A stretch of DNA of 64,000 nt from Vicugna pacos. Taxonomy: Eukaryota > Chordata > Mammalia > Artiodactyla > Camelidae. Location: contig NC_132993.1 of assembly GCF_048564905.1 (NCBI RefSeq), positions 10,749,001-10,813,000 on the forward strand, written 5' to 3'. The position numbers and the translations under genes were made by a program. The notes below the pieces were generated by a model. The model made no database searches. It worked only from the letters and a program-made list of their open reading frames with translations, and was not told the DNA's origin. Within the stretch, counting starts at the first letter, position 1. Each line of letters opens with the position of its first letter. Below are positions 1-14,470 of this stretch, piece after piece.

Positions 1-3000
1 CTGTAAGCATATTGACAAAACAATTCTCCTTCCAGACAAATGTTTTTCTTTCTTTCTTTTTGTTTTTTTAGTAGTAATGATAGTGGTGGGAAGATAGTGG
101 ACTCAATGCTACTTAAAATGGAAAAATTGTACAGTTGACAGTAATTACGTTGAAGTTATTTTATTATGTACCCATTCCTTTCTAATCTGCCTTGTTATTA
201 ATAAGCGTATTCTCCAATTGTGTTGCTCAGTCTAATTTTCCAAATGGAAACAATTTCGTGTCTTTGTAAATAAATGATTAAGACTTTTAAGACTGTTTTT
301 GTTGGGACTCTGATAAGTTTGTGTATGCTTATGATGTGTGTCTTTCTCTGCGATCTACGGTTTTTCCATCTGCTAAATGCCATTGAGTAGTTTCCAAAAA
401 AAAAGGCTGCTTAGAAACTAGTTGGCAGAGAGACAACTCTCAAGCAGTAGAAGTTAGTATCATAGAGAATGTTTCGGGAATTTTTTTTCCCCCTCTTAGT
501 AGCTGGTTTGAAAATTCTCCCTGGGGAAAGTTGTTATGTTGTGTTGTGTTTGGAGGAAACGTGTGGATAAGCTTTCTTGGGCACGAGCATTTGCAAGTGC
601 AAGGCTCAAGTTCTGCAGGCTGCTCCCAAACTGCCCTCTAAATCCAGGGCTTAAATCAAGTGGACTGCCACTTTTTTTTTTTTTTTTGTACTGTATGCAA
701 TTACAAATTTGGGTATGTGGCAAGAGCAGGGCTGAAATTGCTTTACATAATAAAGAGGTGTTTGGGGGGTTGTGTTTAATTAATTTTTAAATAGCAATTG
801 GATGGAAATTTCAGGATACCAAGAGAGAAGGAGAGCAGTCAAAGGGAATCACACTTTCTTCTCAAAATGTACTGATCAAAAACAGCGCAGCTGTCAGCAA
901 CAGGACGTCTGGTCTCCGGCTTCGTCAGTGGGGGCGGGGTGGGTAATGGCAGCAGAGGTGTTGGCCCCGGGACTGGATCTCCACAAGACCCTATTCTACC
1001 AAAAAGTGGGTATATCATGGTCATAAATGTTACTTTCCCTGGGGCAAGTCCTTTATGTTTGTTTCCCAGGAGTCTTGTGGGAAAATCCATTAACATTTAT
1101 TTTTGTCTTATTTAAGATATTAAAGGCTAACTTTCTTTCTAATCTACTAATGAAGCAAAAGTGTAAGTAAACCAGATTCCTTAAGAAAATACCTGGTGGC
1201 TATGGCTTATTGTTCATAGTACAGGCAGGCATGTATCTTTAAGAAAAGGATGCGAGGACCCTGAGTTACCTTTCTTTAGATGAGGGCCATAATCTGTTTG
1301 TACCTGTGTTTCTTCTTCCTAAAATGTAAACATCACCTTATGACTTTTCCTTGAGGGCCACTTGGAGATTTTCATGTGGACTCTGAGACAGAAGCAGGAA
1401 GATCTGGGGAAGCAGAAAAGACACAGTAAAGCTAGGGAAAGAGAATCGGGGCGGGGGGGGGGGGGGGCATGTGATGAGTAACGCCCCCACCAAGTATTTG
1501 CAAATACTAGAAGTAACCTGTGTCACCTCCAGGTCCAGAAGCTTAATAAGCAGCTGTGCTTTGTCTATGGTCTCTTTTTTTGTTTGTTTGTTACCAATTT
1601 GATATAGATGAGTAGGAGGATCTTGGAAATTACATTTTTTTTAAAAAGCAAGTGGGAAAAATAACAACTCCTTGAATCTCTGAATTATTTCCTGGAGAGA
1701 TGATTGCCATCAACCAGGAGCAACCATTTAGGACTTTACATGAGCAAGAAATAAACTTCTAGCATGGTTTTGCCATTATGAAGTTTAGAGCTTGCTTGTT
1801 ACAACCGCTAGCATTACCCTAATTGATAAATTCTGTCGGTGTATGGAGGAAACAGGTTGTTCGTCTGGATGCAAGAGTCCAAGGATCAGAGAAAGCAGTT
1901 ATCTGATTGTTAGCAGATGGAATGGTGGTTTGAATGGGACCTACCTGAAAACTAAAATGTTAGCCATTATTCTAGGGCACCTCCTATTAGGTTATGTTAC
2001 AGGGAAAAGAGGAAAAGAAAGCATCAAACAACACAAAATGTAACTGCCTCAGTCCTTGCTTCTACAGCAGTTAAGGGGTCTAAATGAATAGCCATTGCAC
2101 CTGTCTTACACTACACCCCCACCCATTCCACTTTCCCTCGACCCTTCTCTAGCATCTTAGCAAGACCGAGTTCTTTTTTTGGTTGGATGAATCATGCCTT
2201 CGTTTCCAGAGGATCTGAGTCTGGGCTCCTGACTTCACTGAGATACTGCAGTTTTCACTATCTAGGAATATTGGACAGAAGAACACTAAGAGGCACCCCA
2301 GGGGATGCTCTGGGTTCTAGGCATGGGGATGCTCGACACCGTTTTGCAATGGCCAACAGATCTCCCTTTGGTCCTGGGGATCACTCACTCAGGCTAATGA
2401 CCACTTCATGAATATATGTCAAAAATATTTACCCATTACTTAAATTTTCTCCTCATTTATTTCCATCTTTTTGTGTGTTTGTTTATTTTGGGGGGAGGTC
2501 TATATTTTTTTCAGCTTTTCTCCTGAAATTTCCATTTAAGGAATAATTTTTAACTTCATGACTCTCTTACTCTTTGATTTTTGTGTTAACTTTATCCTTT
2601 TGTTAATCAATGAACTAATATATCCTCAAAATTTTCTGAAAAGAAAAAAAAGAGACTTGGAATTCATCTAAGGTCCTTGTCTTTGCCCTTGATGGAAGAA
2701 ATGTTCACATATCAAGGTATGGGGAAGTCTTTCTGGTTTATACATATTTTGGCTTGAATTTTATGCTAAGTAAAGCAACCTATCTTATGGCCTGTTAAAC
2801 ATACATTGTACACCTGCTTTAATCATTAAAGAGTGTCACTCATCCAGTTATACAGAGTTAAGTCGCCACCCACTGCAGTCACCCATCAACAGTGAACAGG
2901 ATGAATCATTCTGTTTGGATATATCGGCTCCCGCATACTTAAGATGCGTATCTCAGGAAGAATTTCAATGACCTCAGATTCTTGCATCTTCCCATACATA

Positions 3001-4430
3001 GAAAAACACTAAAATCATTAACTTCAAATATCTGTCCTTTGTGATTAGCAGTAATCTTTTACCAAGGTGTACAAGTACAAATTACAAAAATTACAAGGCA
3101 AAAGAATTCATGTGCATACTGGCCCTCCCTCTACCTCTTTGGAGAGGTCCCCTCCATGCTGCTGAGAGGCTATTTCCCATGCTATGGTCCTCAGTGTAGC
3201 TTGGATAAAACTCTCTTCTATTCTCATTATAGACTGTTTACTGATGGTTTGTGTTAACGCCCTGAATCACCTCTGTTTCCTCTGGAGTCAATGTTTTGTT
3301 TTGATGACTTTGGTCTTTTCCTTTATGTTATTACGTCAGTAAGAGTAATTCATAATACCTGTTATAACAAGCAATCTCTCAATTCTTAGTACTGATTTAA
3401 GCTGATAGAAGTTTTGTTTAGTTTCCTTTCACATAAAGGCCAATGCACGTCTTCTTGGTCGGGAAGCTCACCTGAGCAGCTCTAGTGTTTGGGGCCAAGC
3501 CTGGAAATGGCATATACTCCTGGTCCCGTTCTACTGTTCAGAACTAGTTACCTGGCTGCATTTAGGTGCAAGGGGACTGGGAGACATAATTCTCCTGGAC
3601 TCCTGAGAGGCTAATAAAATGGTTTGATACATCTATAGCATTGTCTTTGCCACAGCTGTTTTTTTTTTTTTTTGTTTTTAAACCAACATCTGCTGATACT
3701 CAGTTGTCCAATTATGTTTATGAATAATGTGTAAAAGTACCTGTAACTGATTATATTTCCTCTGATAGTACCGGCCTCTCCCCTGCCTGAGAAGACTGAC
3801 TGCATATGCTCTGTGAGTGTGGTGTGTGGACTGGCAGGCTTTACTCGCAGATAAGAAGCTGGCAACCTCTTCTCTGGAAGCCATTGACCCTTTTAGGTTG
3901 ACAGTTTGATTCCTTTGAAAGGCATTTTTTCCAGCTTCATGTTATACAGATATTTTCCTTAAACACATTCATACGGGTGGAGGTCGGAAAGGAGGCTCTG
4001 ACAGAGCAGCCATGGAACATACAGCTCTTACACCAATTGTCTTGTATAAAGTTGTTTCTCATACCCTGCCTGCATCCCTGTGGACTTAAGGAACTCTGTC
4101 CACAGCCGCTGTGGCCCTGTCTCTGCTCTGCTTATCTCCTCTGCCTGTGCTGAGCTGTGGCCCTGTCTGCTCTCATTTATGTATCACTTTGGCCATAACC
4201 ATCTTTGATCTTTAAGAAACTTATAAAATCTTGTTTCGCTAGTATTTCCCTTCCAGTATTCAGCAATCATATGATTTTCTCCTCTTTTATGCTCTTTGCT
4301 ATTTTCAATAGTTTGTTGCTTTTTTTTTTTTTTTTGGAATTAGGAGAGAGAATTTTCTTCAACTTACCATCTTGAACTAAAAGCTGAATGTTTTCCGCTT
4401 AGCAATAAATGATTTTCCGTGTCTATATAT
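1..4430. other. Non-coding, no gene seen
   Basis: AT-rich unique-looking sequence with homopolymer runs. Short frames here have no family features, and I recognise no repeat with confidence. EPHB6, expected beyond TRBV30, is not reached. Confidence 0.6.
1441..1470. repeat. Poly(G) run
   Basis: A G-rich homopolymer-like run (one C near the start) of over 20 bases. Confidence 0.8.
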
Positions 4431-4439
4431 TTTCTTTAT

Positions 4440-4780
4440 TATTAAATAATCTCCTAAAATAAGTTATGAAATGTGAAAAATATTCCATTTTGTAGTATAC
4501 CTAAAGTTACCAACTAACTTCCTCTGGCTGAATATGTAGCTTATTGCGGTATAGTTTTTGACAGTTATAAACAACTCTGCAATTGACATTTTTGTACTTG
4601 GAATGTTAAATATCTGATGATTTTCATAGATCAAATTCCTTGAAGTGGAATTGCTGACCCAAAGGTCTTTTGCTTGTTTATGACTTTATGTATGTGTAGA
4701 AAATTGCCCTCTTGAAATACTACACTGTCTTACAAGCCCAACAACAGTAGGTGTTATCATTTTAAGAAAAACTTTATCAA
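4440..4780 (-). mobile_element. Old LINE-like fragment
   Basis: Contains GAAGTGGAATTGCTGACC and GAAAATTGCCCTCTTGAAAT, typical of reversed old L1 3' ends. Family not assigned. Confidence 0.4.
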
Positions 4781-7700
4781 TGTATTTATACCACCAGCGC
4801 TTACTAACTGGGTACCTTCATTTCCTCAACTGTAGAACATGATCTACGTATTGAAGTCTTGTAAAGATTAAACACATACTTCATACATGCCTATCACAAC
4901 CTAAATATATAGAAAATTTTGTTTTAAAAATAATAAACGATTTAAAAAATTAAAGAACCAGCTGGCTATCTCTCAGGATCATTGTGAGGATTAAATGAAA
5001 TAACATATGTGAAAATACATTGAAGTGGCTGAGGGGGAGTGGATGACACGATGCCAAAATATGCCAGTTTGTCATGTGGATTGTTTTGAGCTGATGACAA
5101 TCAAGGCCTAAAAGACTCAGGAAGCGATGCTCTTGTTTGCTTGTTTGTTTGCTCTCTCCCTTAACTGCCTGAAAGAATTCAGATAGGGGGCCTGTATCAG
5201 AGATAACTTTTATATCAGAAAGACTTATCTGCAGGGTGGTGGACGTGGTAAACATCTGTTTACCAAACATTTGCTCTTTCCATCCATCTTTCTGTGAATT
5301 GTCTTCCCCTTGGAAGTCCCCACATCCCCACATCCCCACCCCTTCTCCTTCGCTCAGGATGGCATGAACACCTCAGCTGCTTATCTGTCTTAGAGCCTCC
5401 TGTCTTTGGGGTTTCCGTATTATGAAATTTGTTTTTTCTCCTGTTAATCTGTCTTACGTCAGTTTAACTATTAGACCAGCCAAAGAGCCTAGAATAGAAG
5501 AAGGGAAAAGATTTCCTCCCCTATGTGGTATACATGAAGTAGATAAGTGTTAGATATTACTGTTCTGTCTGCTAATCCAGGCCTCTTGAATGCAGGAGTA
5601 ATCTAAATCCCAAGGCCCTAGCGAGGAGGATGCGTGGAAAGCAAGTATGTCACGTGGACAGCATCTGAGCTTCGGGCATGTGGCCTGATTGACCCATTAC
5701 TGAAGAAGATCAAAGAAACCAACAAAGGACTGGCCCCAGGGAATTTACTTTCCCTTGGCCAAGCATTCAGATTTCCTTTTAATTACGGATTTATCTGAGC
5801 ATCTGCGTGTAAGCAATTTATCCACAAGACTGCCATTATCTCCTCCTTGTACACCATCCCTGTGGCTAAGTCATTTTCTGCTCACCCCCACTCCCTCCCA
5901 TGTATTCTTTATATGAATACAACCCAAGTACAGAGAGGACACATTTCTGGTTCACTCAAGAGCTCTGGGGGTTTTGATAACAAGTTGGCAGGCAGGAAGG
6001 GACAGAGCTTTGAAAAGAATAAAAAAGGAAAGAATTAGCTTAGTAAATACTGTGGGTATTTAAACAGATAATCTTGGATATGAAAAGGTGAATATTACAA
6101 TTATTGGAAAGTTAGGTCCAGAAATTATGACAACTTGGGTTGAACAAGTGAAACAGTTGTCCAGATGTGCCTCTGCCTTGACATTTTCTATAAATTTGGA
6201 ATCTTTAGGATAAAATGTGGCTGCACAGAATATTTTATATTAGGAGCCTTATTCTCTTCTTCCTCTTTTTTTTTTCCTTTTCCCACTGTTCTTCCTGTCC
6301 TGGAGTGCACCCTAGTCAGTTCAATGTAGCCATTGTTTTACATTGACGTTCAGCTCTATGGCATTTGATTAGGAATAATTGTCACTAGACCCACGCGAGC
6401 AGTCCTTGTGTCCTGCTTTGTTTCCTACATCTGTGCCCTGAAATCAACTCTGAGTGTAGTCCATGTGTTGTCTTATGAAGTAAATGAGCAAGACAAGTGT
6501 CTAAAACAATGATGTCCGTCCTGAGCTTTTATCAATCAGGTTATGCTTTCTTCTGCTGGTATGAAACGTTAAATAATCACGGTTTAAAAAAAAATTAAAA
6601 AAATTTACATAAGAGAAGCCCGGAATGAGGCAGTCTAGAGCTTGGTGGTTTTGGCAGAATAGAAGTTTATTTCTTTTTCACATGAAAGCATGAATGTAAG
6701 TAGTTCAGAGTAGTTATAGAAACTGCACAATGATCTAGGACCAGACCAGCTTTCTGCTTTCTGCTCCCTCGTGTACTAGCAGCCTAAAAATGAGTAAAAG
6801 CCATCCTGTTCAAGTACCAAGGAGCAGAATGGACAAAGGGGGAAAGAATGGACATGCCGACTTCCTTTCAGGACTTTCAGTAAAAACTACACACAAACTA
6901 GACCTTACATCCCACGACCAGAGCTGAATTATTTGCCTATGCCTTGCTATAAATAAGCAAATCTGGGGAAAAAATTTTTATTCCAAATTTCCATGTACTC
7001 AACTAAATTTAATTGTGGTTTGTTAGAGTAGAAGCAGCAGAGAATAGATACTGGGGCACAATTAGCAGCTTCTGCCACAATATAATATTTTATTTGGTAG
7101 AAAGCATGGAAAAATAAATAAAGGATATGATAAAGTCGACTACTTGAAAGAAAACAGAATTTTAACTCCAGGGAAATCAATAAAAGTTATCCAAGAGAGT
7201 AACTGTAATTGTACTTGTATGACTTTGCAGTGAATAATTTATTTATGAAGTCATAATATAAACACCATTTCAATTTTCAACTTTTAGAGTCGACTTATAG
7301 ACAAGGCACAAAATACTTGATGATGCTACAAAACAGAATGTAAATGATATCAACCTTGACAACGTAGAAGTAAAATTACGATAAATTTAGTGCATGGAAG
7401 GAGGGAGAGGAAACAAAGGAAAAATTTAGGATACCAATATCGTATCAGGTGAAGAATGAACTTTTTAAAGGATAAAGAAGCAAAGATATAAGGATGTGTG
7501 GAGTGTGAATATTGCTTAGAGGCACAGAAGTAAGTAATGGAGACATAACTATGTGGGAGTGTCGGGTTTACTCAGAAGGAGTAGGTGGCCTGAGCTCTCA
7601 TTATCAAGACAATACCACCGCACACTGATTAGCCTCCTCTTCCCGGGGAGGGAAGTTTAGTATGCCTGCAGGGTTGTAGGGGGAGCTTCTGGGGATCTGG

Positions 7701-8514
7701 GAGACAGCTAGGATGTTGCTGTGACATGAGTAGATAATATAAAAGGTATACTCTGGAGGAATAGATGAATGCACACAGAAATGAATTTGTGGTCCTCAGC
7801 GCAGGACAGTTCCTACTGCTCAAGTAGATGCTTCATGTTAACCCAGTGTGATGTAATAAACAATCGGAACCACCACTCACCAAGGGAACTTCCAGTCATC
7901 ATTTGTCTTCACGCACGCCTTCTCCCAAGGGAAAGGATGTGCAGGATATAAATATAAATCTCCTCAGAACCTGTGACAATTACATTTTTCATTATGGAAT
8001 TTTAAATTTATAAATTGGCATTCTAATTTATAGAGCAACTTTTTCTTAGAACTTAAATAGACCATGGGAGGCTGCTCCACCTTTTCTGTGATGGTGCAGG
8101 TTTATGAGCCTAGACGGCTGAGATGGCAACTTGGCAGCTTGACTAAGGTATGTGGCACGGTAGAGGAATCTTTTGGTGGCCAGCACAGCAGGTGACCTGC
8201 AGACGTCCCTGCCTCATGACTTGCCTTCCTCTCATATATATACTGTTTGGTTTTTTTTTTCTCAAAGAGGGTTAAACCTTACTCTCATGAAACTGGGGAA
8301 CGCTGGGCTTCATTGAAGTCGTCTTCTGCCATTGACCGGCTGATCCCTCTACTTAGCTGTGCTTCTTGGACATTTCGTGGTTCCCCCTCGTGCTTCTTTA
8401 TATCCAGAGCTTCCTTCCAAGGAGGAACGTTGTTCCTTCCTCACTGTCAACCACTCCTGTCCCAACTATCCTCCTACTCGGTTCTTAAGTCCTATTTTCT
8501 CACTCTGTGAGTGC
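4781..8514. other. Non-coding, no gene seen
   Basis: AT-rich; a possible MIR trace near 4800-4900 and a possible old repeat near 6540-6900. Nothing coding can be supported. Confidence 0.55.
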
Positions 8515-8650
8515 TTGGGTTCAAATCCTGACTCTACCACTGCCAAGCTTTCAGCGTCAAGTGAGGACAATTATGTAACAACTTTGGAACTCATTATTTT
8601 CATCTATAAGTATAACGGGTTGACTTTAATTAACTACCAGGACTTCCCAT
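8515..8650 (+). mobile_element. MIR SINE fragment
   Basis: GGGTTCAAATCCTGACTCTACC is the start of the MIR core; the rest is decayed. Confidence 0.6.
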
Positions 8651-8754
8651 TGGGAGAATGAATGAATGCATTCATGGGTAAACTGAAAAGATTAGACCAA
8701 TAGTTCCCAATGTAATCAACAAAGATATGATTTAAAAAAAGAAGTAAAAAAATT

Positions 8755-9080
8755 TATGTGTAGCTAATTTACATTGTTGTGTTAGTTTCAGGTGTACAGC
8801 AAAGTGATCAGTTTTACATACACACACACACACATTCTTTTTCAGATTTTTTTTCCATTATAGGTTATTACAAGATATTGAATATAGTTCCCTGTGCTCT
8901 ACAGCAGGTCCTTGTTGTTTACCTATTTCATATGTAGTAGTGTGTATCTGTTAATCCCAAAGTCCTAATTTATCCCTCCCCACCCTCCACTTTTCCCTTC
9001 GGTAACCATGAGTTTGTTTCCTATGTCTGTGAATCTTTTTGTGTTTTGTAAATAAGTTCATTTGTATCATTTTTTTAAGA
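8755..9080 (-). mobile_element. L1 LINE 3' UTR fragment
   Basis: Reverse-oriented L1 3' end, recognised by the phrases GTTTCAGGTGTACAGCAAAG and TTGAATATAGTTCCCTGTGC. An (AC)n run sits inside it. Confidence 0.75.
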
Positions 9081-11064
9081 TTCCAGATTTAGAATAATAG
9101 GATTTTGTTTTTTACGTAAATACAATTCAAGAGTTTGAAAATGATAGTAATTGTTTTATTTATTCAGTCTAGAGGCAATAATTAGTTCTATTGCTTTGTA
9201 ATAATTTCCTGTGTTGAGAGCCAAGTGCTCTCCCTCTTCTAAGCTCTGTTGACCAGGGCCACTCCTTTCATGAGACGCTCATACTCACTCACCCTCCCTA
9301 GACTTCTTTCATCTATATGCCTGTGTCTGCTGCCTTGTCTTTAGCTGGAAACTGCTCCCAAGGCCTGGCTCCCTGCCCTCTGCTGATGTGGTCAACGTCA
9401 CACCAGCTCCTCCCTCCCTCCGTCCCCCCGCTTCTCATCCTCCCTCTCTCCCTTCTTTCCTTCCCCTCGTTCCCTATCCCTTCCTATCTACATTTGGCAC
9501 ATTCTGGCTGCTTTTTATCTAGTCGTCTGTGTCTCAGAGATTACTGACTTATTTATCTATATTTAGCACATCTTAGGAATGCTGCCGACGTCTCACAAGC
9601 CACTTGCCTCTACCCTTAGTTTCTTTCCCCTCTTTATTTGTTTTCTTGTCTCTATTAACAGATACGAACATTCTCATAATTTCAGCTGTGTAACACATAT
9701 AAATCTTGGATATATGCCATGTGTAAGTAATATGCACATTAGAAATATTTTTAAATTCCTTTTCTCTTGGTTTTTCATGACATTGAAAAATGTGACGTCT
9801 AGACCCGTACCGTACAGTAACAGCTTCTTCCTTCCATCTTTATCTTTTCATCCTTGACTTTCCTTGGATTTGGGCCATTGTTAGGAAGAAATATGGGAGT
9901 TCACCTGACCTAGACAATCCTCTGCTATTAGTGAAAATACCACAGTCGGGGCTTCTTACTGTTTTTTCTTTTCCTAATTACAGCTTCATTAAACCTGGAG
10001 GCAGTGGCCACACCTAGGGCTTTTATGAAACATGCAGAAGCCAACTCTCTCTTTCTCTCTTGGTTGTGTGTCTGTGTGTGTGTGTGTTTCCACATGATGA
10101 CACAGCCTTCTACTGCAGAGCTTGCCTCAGCTGTTTCACCCGGGACCTGAGGGATGGTTCAGAGGAGAACTGGAGGAGGGAGACCTTATCACTAGCATCT
10201 TATTGATTAGGGGACCTCGCCTCATCTTAGCTGCTTACCTTTCAAAATCTTTAGGAAAGGATGGAGCTTTACTCCTCCAAAGCCCACGCCCTAGCTATGT
10301 GGGAACTCCTAGGTTACTCTAAATGCTCTACATTTTGCTCCATCAAGCACTGGGTCATATTAAATGTAATATTTATGTCTATATTACATAGATATTATAA
10401 TGAAATGTACTTCTAATATAGATAGTTTTTTTATGCTTTAAACTTTTGGAAGTGTATTTTATTTTATTTCATTTTTATTTATTTATATTTTTAACATTTT
10501 AATATAGATATTTTAATGAGTGAGACATCACGGATACACTTAGATATTATGCTCATTTTTTTTTTTTACCACTGTGATCAAATGAAGTAATGATATTTTT
10601 AGGAGACTTTAAGGGAAAAAAAGTGGAAGAAGTTTCTCTATCAAAGCACATGTCCCTAGGCCCTTTCTGAGCCCTGAGTTTATCTGCGACTGACTTCTAG
10701 CTGCATCGTACGCTTCGTTAGATCAGCTGGTATTCCTCGGACAATGTTCCTAGAGATTGTGTTTTCTCTCCTTGGCATAACCCTGACCATATGTTTTTTC
10801 CCTAAATTCTACATAAGCACGCACACAGTGGATCTCTTCTATCTAGATGTGTGCATGTGTGTTTGTGTCTGCTTGTCTGAGTTTATTATAATCACTCCTC
10901 AAGGAATTTGTCTCTCTGGTTGTGTTCTTTGCATCTTGTTTTATTTCTAGAATCACAGAATCTAAGATCAAAGGGTAGGCCTGTATTTACTTAGAAGCCA
11001 TTTTAAATGAACTGACTTTGCGGAGATATTACTGATCATGTAATCCAGCCTTCCACCCACTGGT

Positions 11065-11200
11065 TGTTTTTTTTGAGGGGGGAGGGGTCATTAGGTTTGT
11101 TTTTTTATTTATTTTTTAATGGAGGTACTGGGGATTGAACCCAGGACCACGGGCATGCTAAGGATGGGCTCTGTCCCTGAGCTAGACCCTCCCCCAACCC
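11065..11200 (-). mobile_element. Camelid tRNA-derived SINE (Vic-1-like)
   Basis: On the minus strand it starts near GGGGGAGGGTCTAGCTCAG, with the A-box/B-box layout of a tRNA-derived SINE (B box in GGGTTCAATCC), and ends in a T/A-rich tail. This family is restricted to camelids as far as I know, so it is the best single marker of the host lineage here. Confidence 0.75.
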
Positions 11201-11739
11201 ACTCACCCACCGGTGGCTGATTCCATGTCCTGGAGGAGGTTTTGAGGGCCTTTGCTGATCATGCAGCCCGGGGGAGCAACGTCTCTACAACAACGTCTGG
11301 CAGAGTAAACACTCAGTAGATGTTTATTACTACTATTAATAACAGAATTTTTGTCCTTTGGCTCAACCTACCTTGAATGGTCCTTCTCTTTCTCACCTTC
11401 CCAGATACCGTCACAACTTTTCCTTTGAGCATATTTGGCTTTGCTTAGAGACCCTCAGTTCACGGAATCATTTGGGAATCCTGAAATTCTGTTTCTGTGA
11501 AATCCTGTCTTTCCAATATCTGAAATTCGTAAGACTGCAAATGTATATGCTAACAGAAAAGCTAGTTTTGTTGTTCTTCTGTCCACTCAACACTCTTGCG
11601 AAGGGGAAAATTAAAAAAAAAATGTCATCGCTTGCCTGGGTCCTAGCTTTGTCTTGTTTCTCTAGCCCCGGGGGGGAGGGGGGGAAGCAAAGCCAGCCAC
11701 CTACCCTGCAACGGCGCACCACCACCACTAAGAGCCTCG

Positions 11740-12250
11740 GTTGAGAGCAGACTGCCTGGGTTGGTCTCTTGGCTCAACGACTTACTAATCTTGTGACCGT
11801 GGGCAGAAAATGATCTAACCCCTCTGTGCCTGGCCTTACTTATCTGCGGAGTGGAGGGTGTTGGGTAAGAAAGCGCCTGCAGCGTAGGGTCTCTGTCAGG
11901 ATCAAGCTGTTAAACGTTTCAGCACTCAGAACAGCGCCTGAGGAAGGGTAAGCCTGGATAGACATTAGGGGGAAGTGCCATACCTCTGCGTAGCAGCAAC
12001 GCAAATCTCTGCTGCTCTCTTGCTGTGATGAGAAATAACGTAGACGATTGAACACAGGAGTTTTACAGTCGGTCAGCGCTAGATGGAGCCCAGGTGTTGC
12101 CTTGTGGTGTGACCCAGGGCACGTGACTTAGTCTCTCCAAACCTCAGTGCTTTCATTTATTAAATGAGGCAAATCCCAGCCACCTGTTAGGATGGCGGAA
12201 CTTTATCTCAAGGGTGATAAGATGTGAAAACCACTCAATTGCACCTGGAC
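11740..12250 (+). mobile_element. Two MIR SINEs
   Basis: One at about 11740-11940 (CTTGTGACCGTGGGCAG) and one at about 12085-12250 (GGGCACGTGACTTAGTCTC). Both degraded. Confidence 0.6.
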
Positions 12251-12664
12251 ACAGCAAAGTCTCATAATACATTACCTATTAGAAAAAAGAAATTACCCAT
12301 CCTTTCTATCTCTTTAGTCCACTAATGTTTTAAACTTGCTTTGGGAATTTCTTTGTCATTTATTTTCAGTTGGTATATGAAGTTTACTGTTTTTTCATAA
12401 GACACTTTCTTTAGCAACTCTTTGCTTTCCTGGAACTTTTCCAAAGTACTTTGGTCTCAACTTCCCTTAATAAAAGATAACACAATTTGAATCTAGCACA
12501 TACCTTTTAACAGAGCACCGCAAGATTTTTAAACAGAGATATAAATGGAGCTTTCTCACAGCCTCACTGCTCTTAGTAATGTCATCAAAAATAAACATAC
12601 CTGTCAGGTCAAATCATTGTTGCTATTGATATGACTCATTACAAGTTTTGCATTTGGAATCTTA

Positions 12665-12705
12665 GGGTGTGTGTATGAGAGAGAGAGAGAGTGTGTGTCT
12701 ATGTG
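12665..12705. repeat. GT/GA simple repeat
   Basis: Short (GT)n, (GA)n, (GT)n runs. Similar short GT or AC runs occur at 8819-8834, 10065-10088 and 13917-13942. Confidence 0.75.
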
Positions 12706-13999
12706 TGGTCATTGGCCTCTCCCCTCCTGAACTTGATTTTCCCGCTTTGGGGCACCTTGGGGAGTGACAGCAACTAGACACCCTGGTTCTTGTTCTGACT
12801 TTCCCCTGAATGGCGCTCCTTTTTGCCATCTGCCCAGGTGTTTCCATTATCCCAGTCACCCACACCCAGAGCTCAGGGCACCACCCTTTCTCCCTGGCTG
12901 CTTTGACTTGGCTCTTAATAGCCATCCAGTTGGTAGCCCCGGTCCCATCCCCACTGTGTTCACATTATGTGGTTAGTGTCTGCCCTGTTGTACACACTGT
13001 TTTTTCCTCAACTTTTTCCTAAATTCACATCCCTGCCCTATCCAGTCCTCCTCTTTCAACATTACCCTCCCTATGCTTCCCTCGCATTGAGAGTTCTCCA
13101 AAACCAGCATCGTAAGGGGCAGGCGGTGGTGGGACTGACCATATGTGGGGCCATTTCTACCACCCTTCTTCTGCTCCTCATTATTTGAAGTCTTTGTCCC
13201 TTAGGTCCACAGCCCTCCTGAAATCTATAGCTTGGCATCCTCTGCTGACCCATTTTCACATCCAAAGATGATTCAGTAACTGATTCATGTTCTTTTCTCC
13301 AGTCCCCCCTCCGGCACTCGTTAATGAGCTCAGTCTGTCTATTGAGTCATCCCTCAAGACCTTCGATCTTCCACCACTTGGGCCAAACACAGACAGCTCC
13401 TCCTCAACATCTTTTCCATCAGCATTTCCAGTGCACACAGCACCTCTCCCTGCTGGGTCATCTGTGCACCCGTTCCTTCTCTGTCTTTCACGGATTTATC
13501 CCTCAAGGGGCATCTTGACTTGCTATCAGTCTGATCTATTCCTGCACCTTTTTTGATTTTCTTCTCAAGAAGTTATTTGCTATGAACTGAAGGGGGGAAA
13601 AAAAACATGGAGCTGAGCCTAATGACCGTCATTCACTTAGTTACCTGCTCAAAGTAAGCTGAGTGAGAGTCAGGCTTATTTGAAGGTACTCAATACACAT
13701 CATACAAATACATCTACCTCAAAAATCAAACAGGGCCAATCAAACACTCTCTTGACACTTCCCTCCACTGCTTTATTTCTCATAAATAGCCATTATTATC
13801 AATCCAGTGTGCATTTTTCCAGCCCTTTTCCCCTTTATATATTTGCCTCCCTTACCAAAATGAGCTGTGTGCGAATGTATAGCGGGTACCCAATTACTAC
13901 TGTTGAATGAATGAATGTGTGTGTACACACATATACACACATAAACTGCTTTGCATATGTGTTTGTGAATGTGTTTTGATATAAATCATATTGCTTTAT

Positions 14000-14470
14000 A
14001 CATATTATTTGGCAGCTTGCTTTTTTTTACTAAACAGTATATCTCGGGCATATTTCCATGGCACCACATACTGCTCCACTTCATTCAATACTACTGCTGC
14101 ATAGAATGGCACCTCGTGGATATTTATTTGTCCATCCTTGACTGGTGGGTAGTTACAGATTTCCTATATTTTACCATTCACAAGCAATGCCATCACATAC
14201 ATCCTGGCAAAAATTTCTGCCTACACATACATGTATTTTTATGCAACTGTTTCTTTGAAGTGAATCGTTGAGTACAATGTTATGTGCATTTTTAATAAAT
14301 GTTGCCAAATGGCCCACCACAAAGACTGCCTGAGTTTACCTTCCAACTGTGTACGAGCGTCTATATTTCCCCACGTGCTCCCCAGCATCAGACATCATTG
14401 ATTCTTTTAATTTTGCCAATCTGATGAGTGAAATGGTATATTTTTTAAAAATTTACATTTCACTGAACTT
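14000..14470 (-). mobile_element. Old LINE-like fragment
   Basis: Phrases such as TGTTGCCAAATGGCCC and CCAATCTGATGAGTGAAATG are typical of reversed old L1 3' ends. Exact family not assigned. Confidence 0.45.

Larger units (their letters stand above)
9081..13999. other. Non-coding apart from listed SINEs
   Basis: Contains the camelid SINE, two MIRs and simple repeats. Pyrimidine-rich stretches (about 9400-9500 and 13000-13500) create spurious short frames. Confidence 0.6.
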
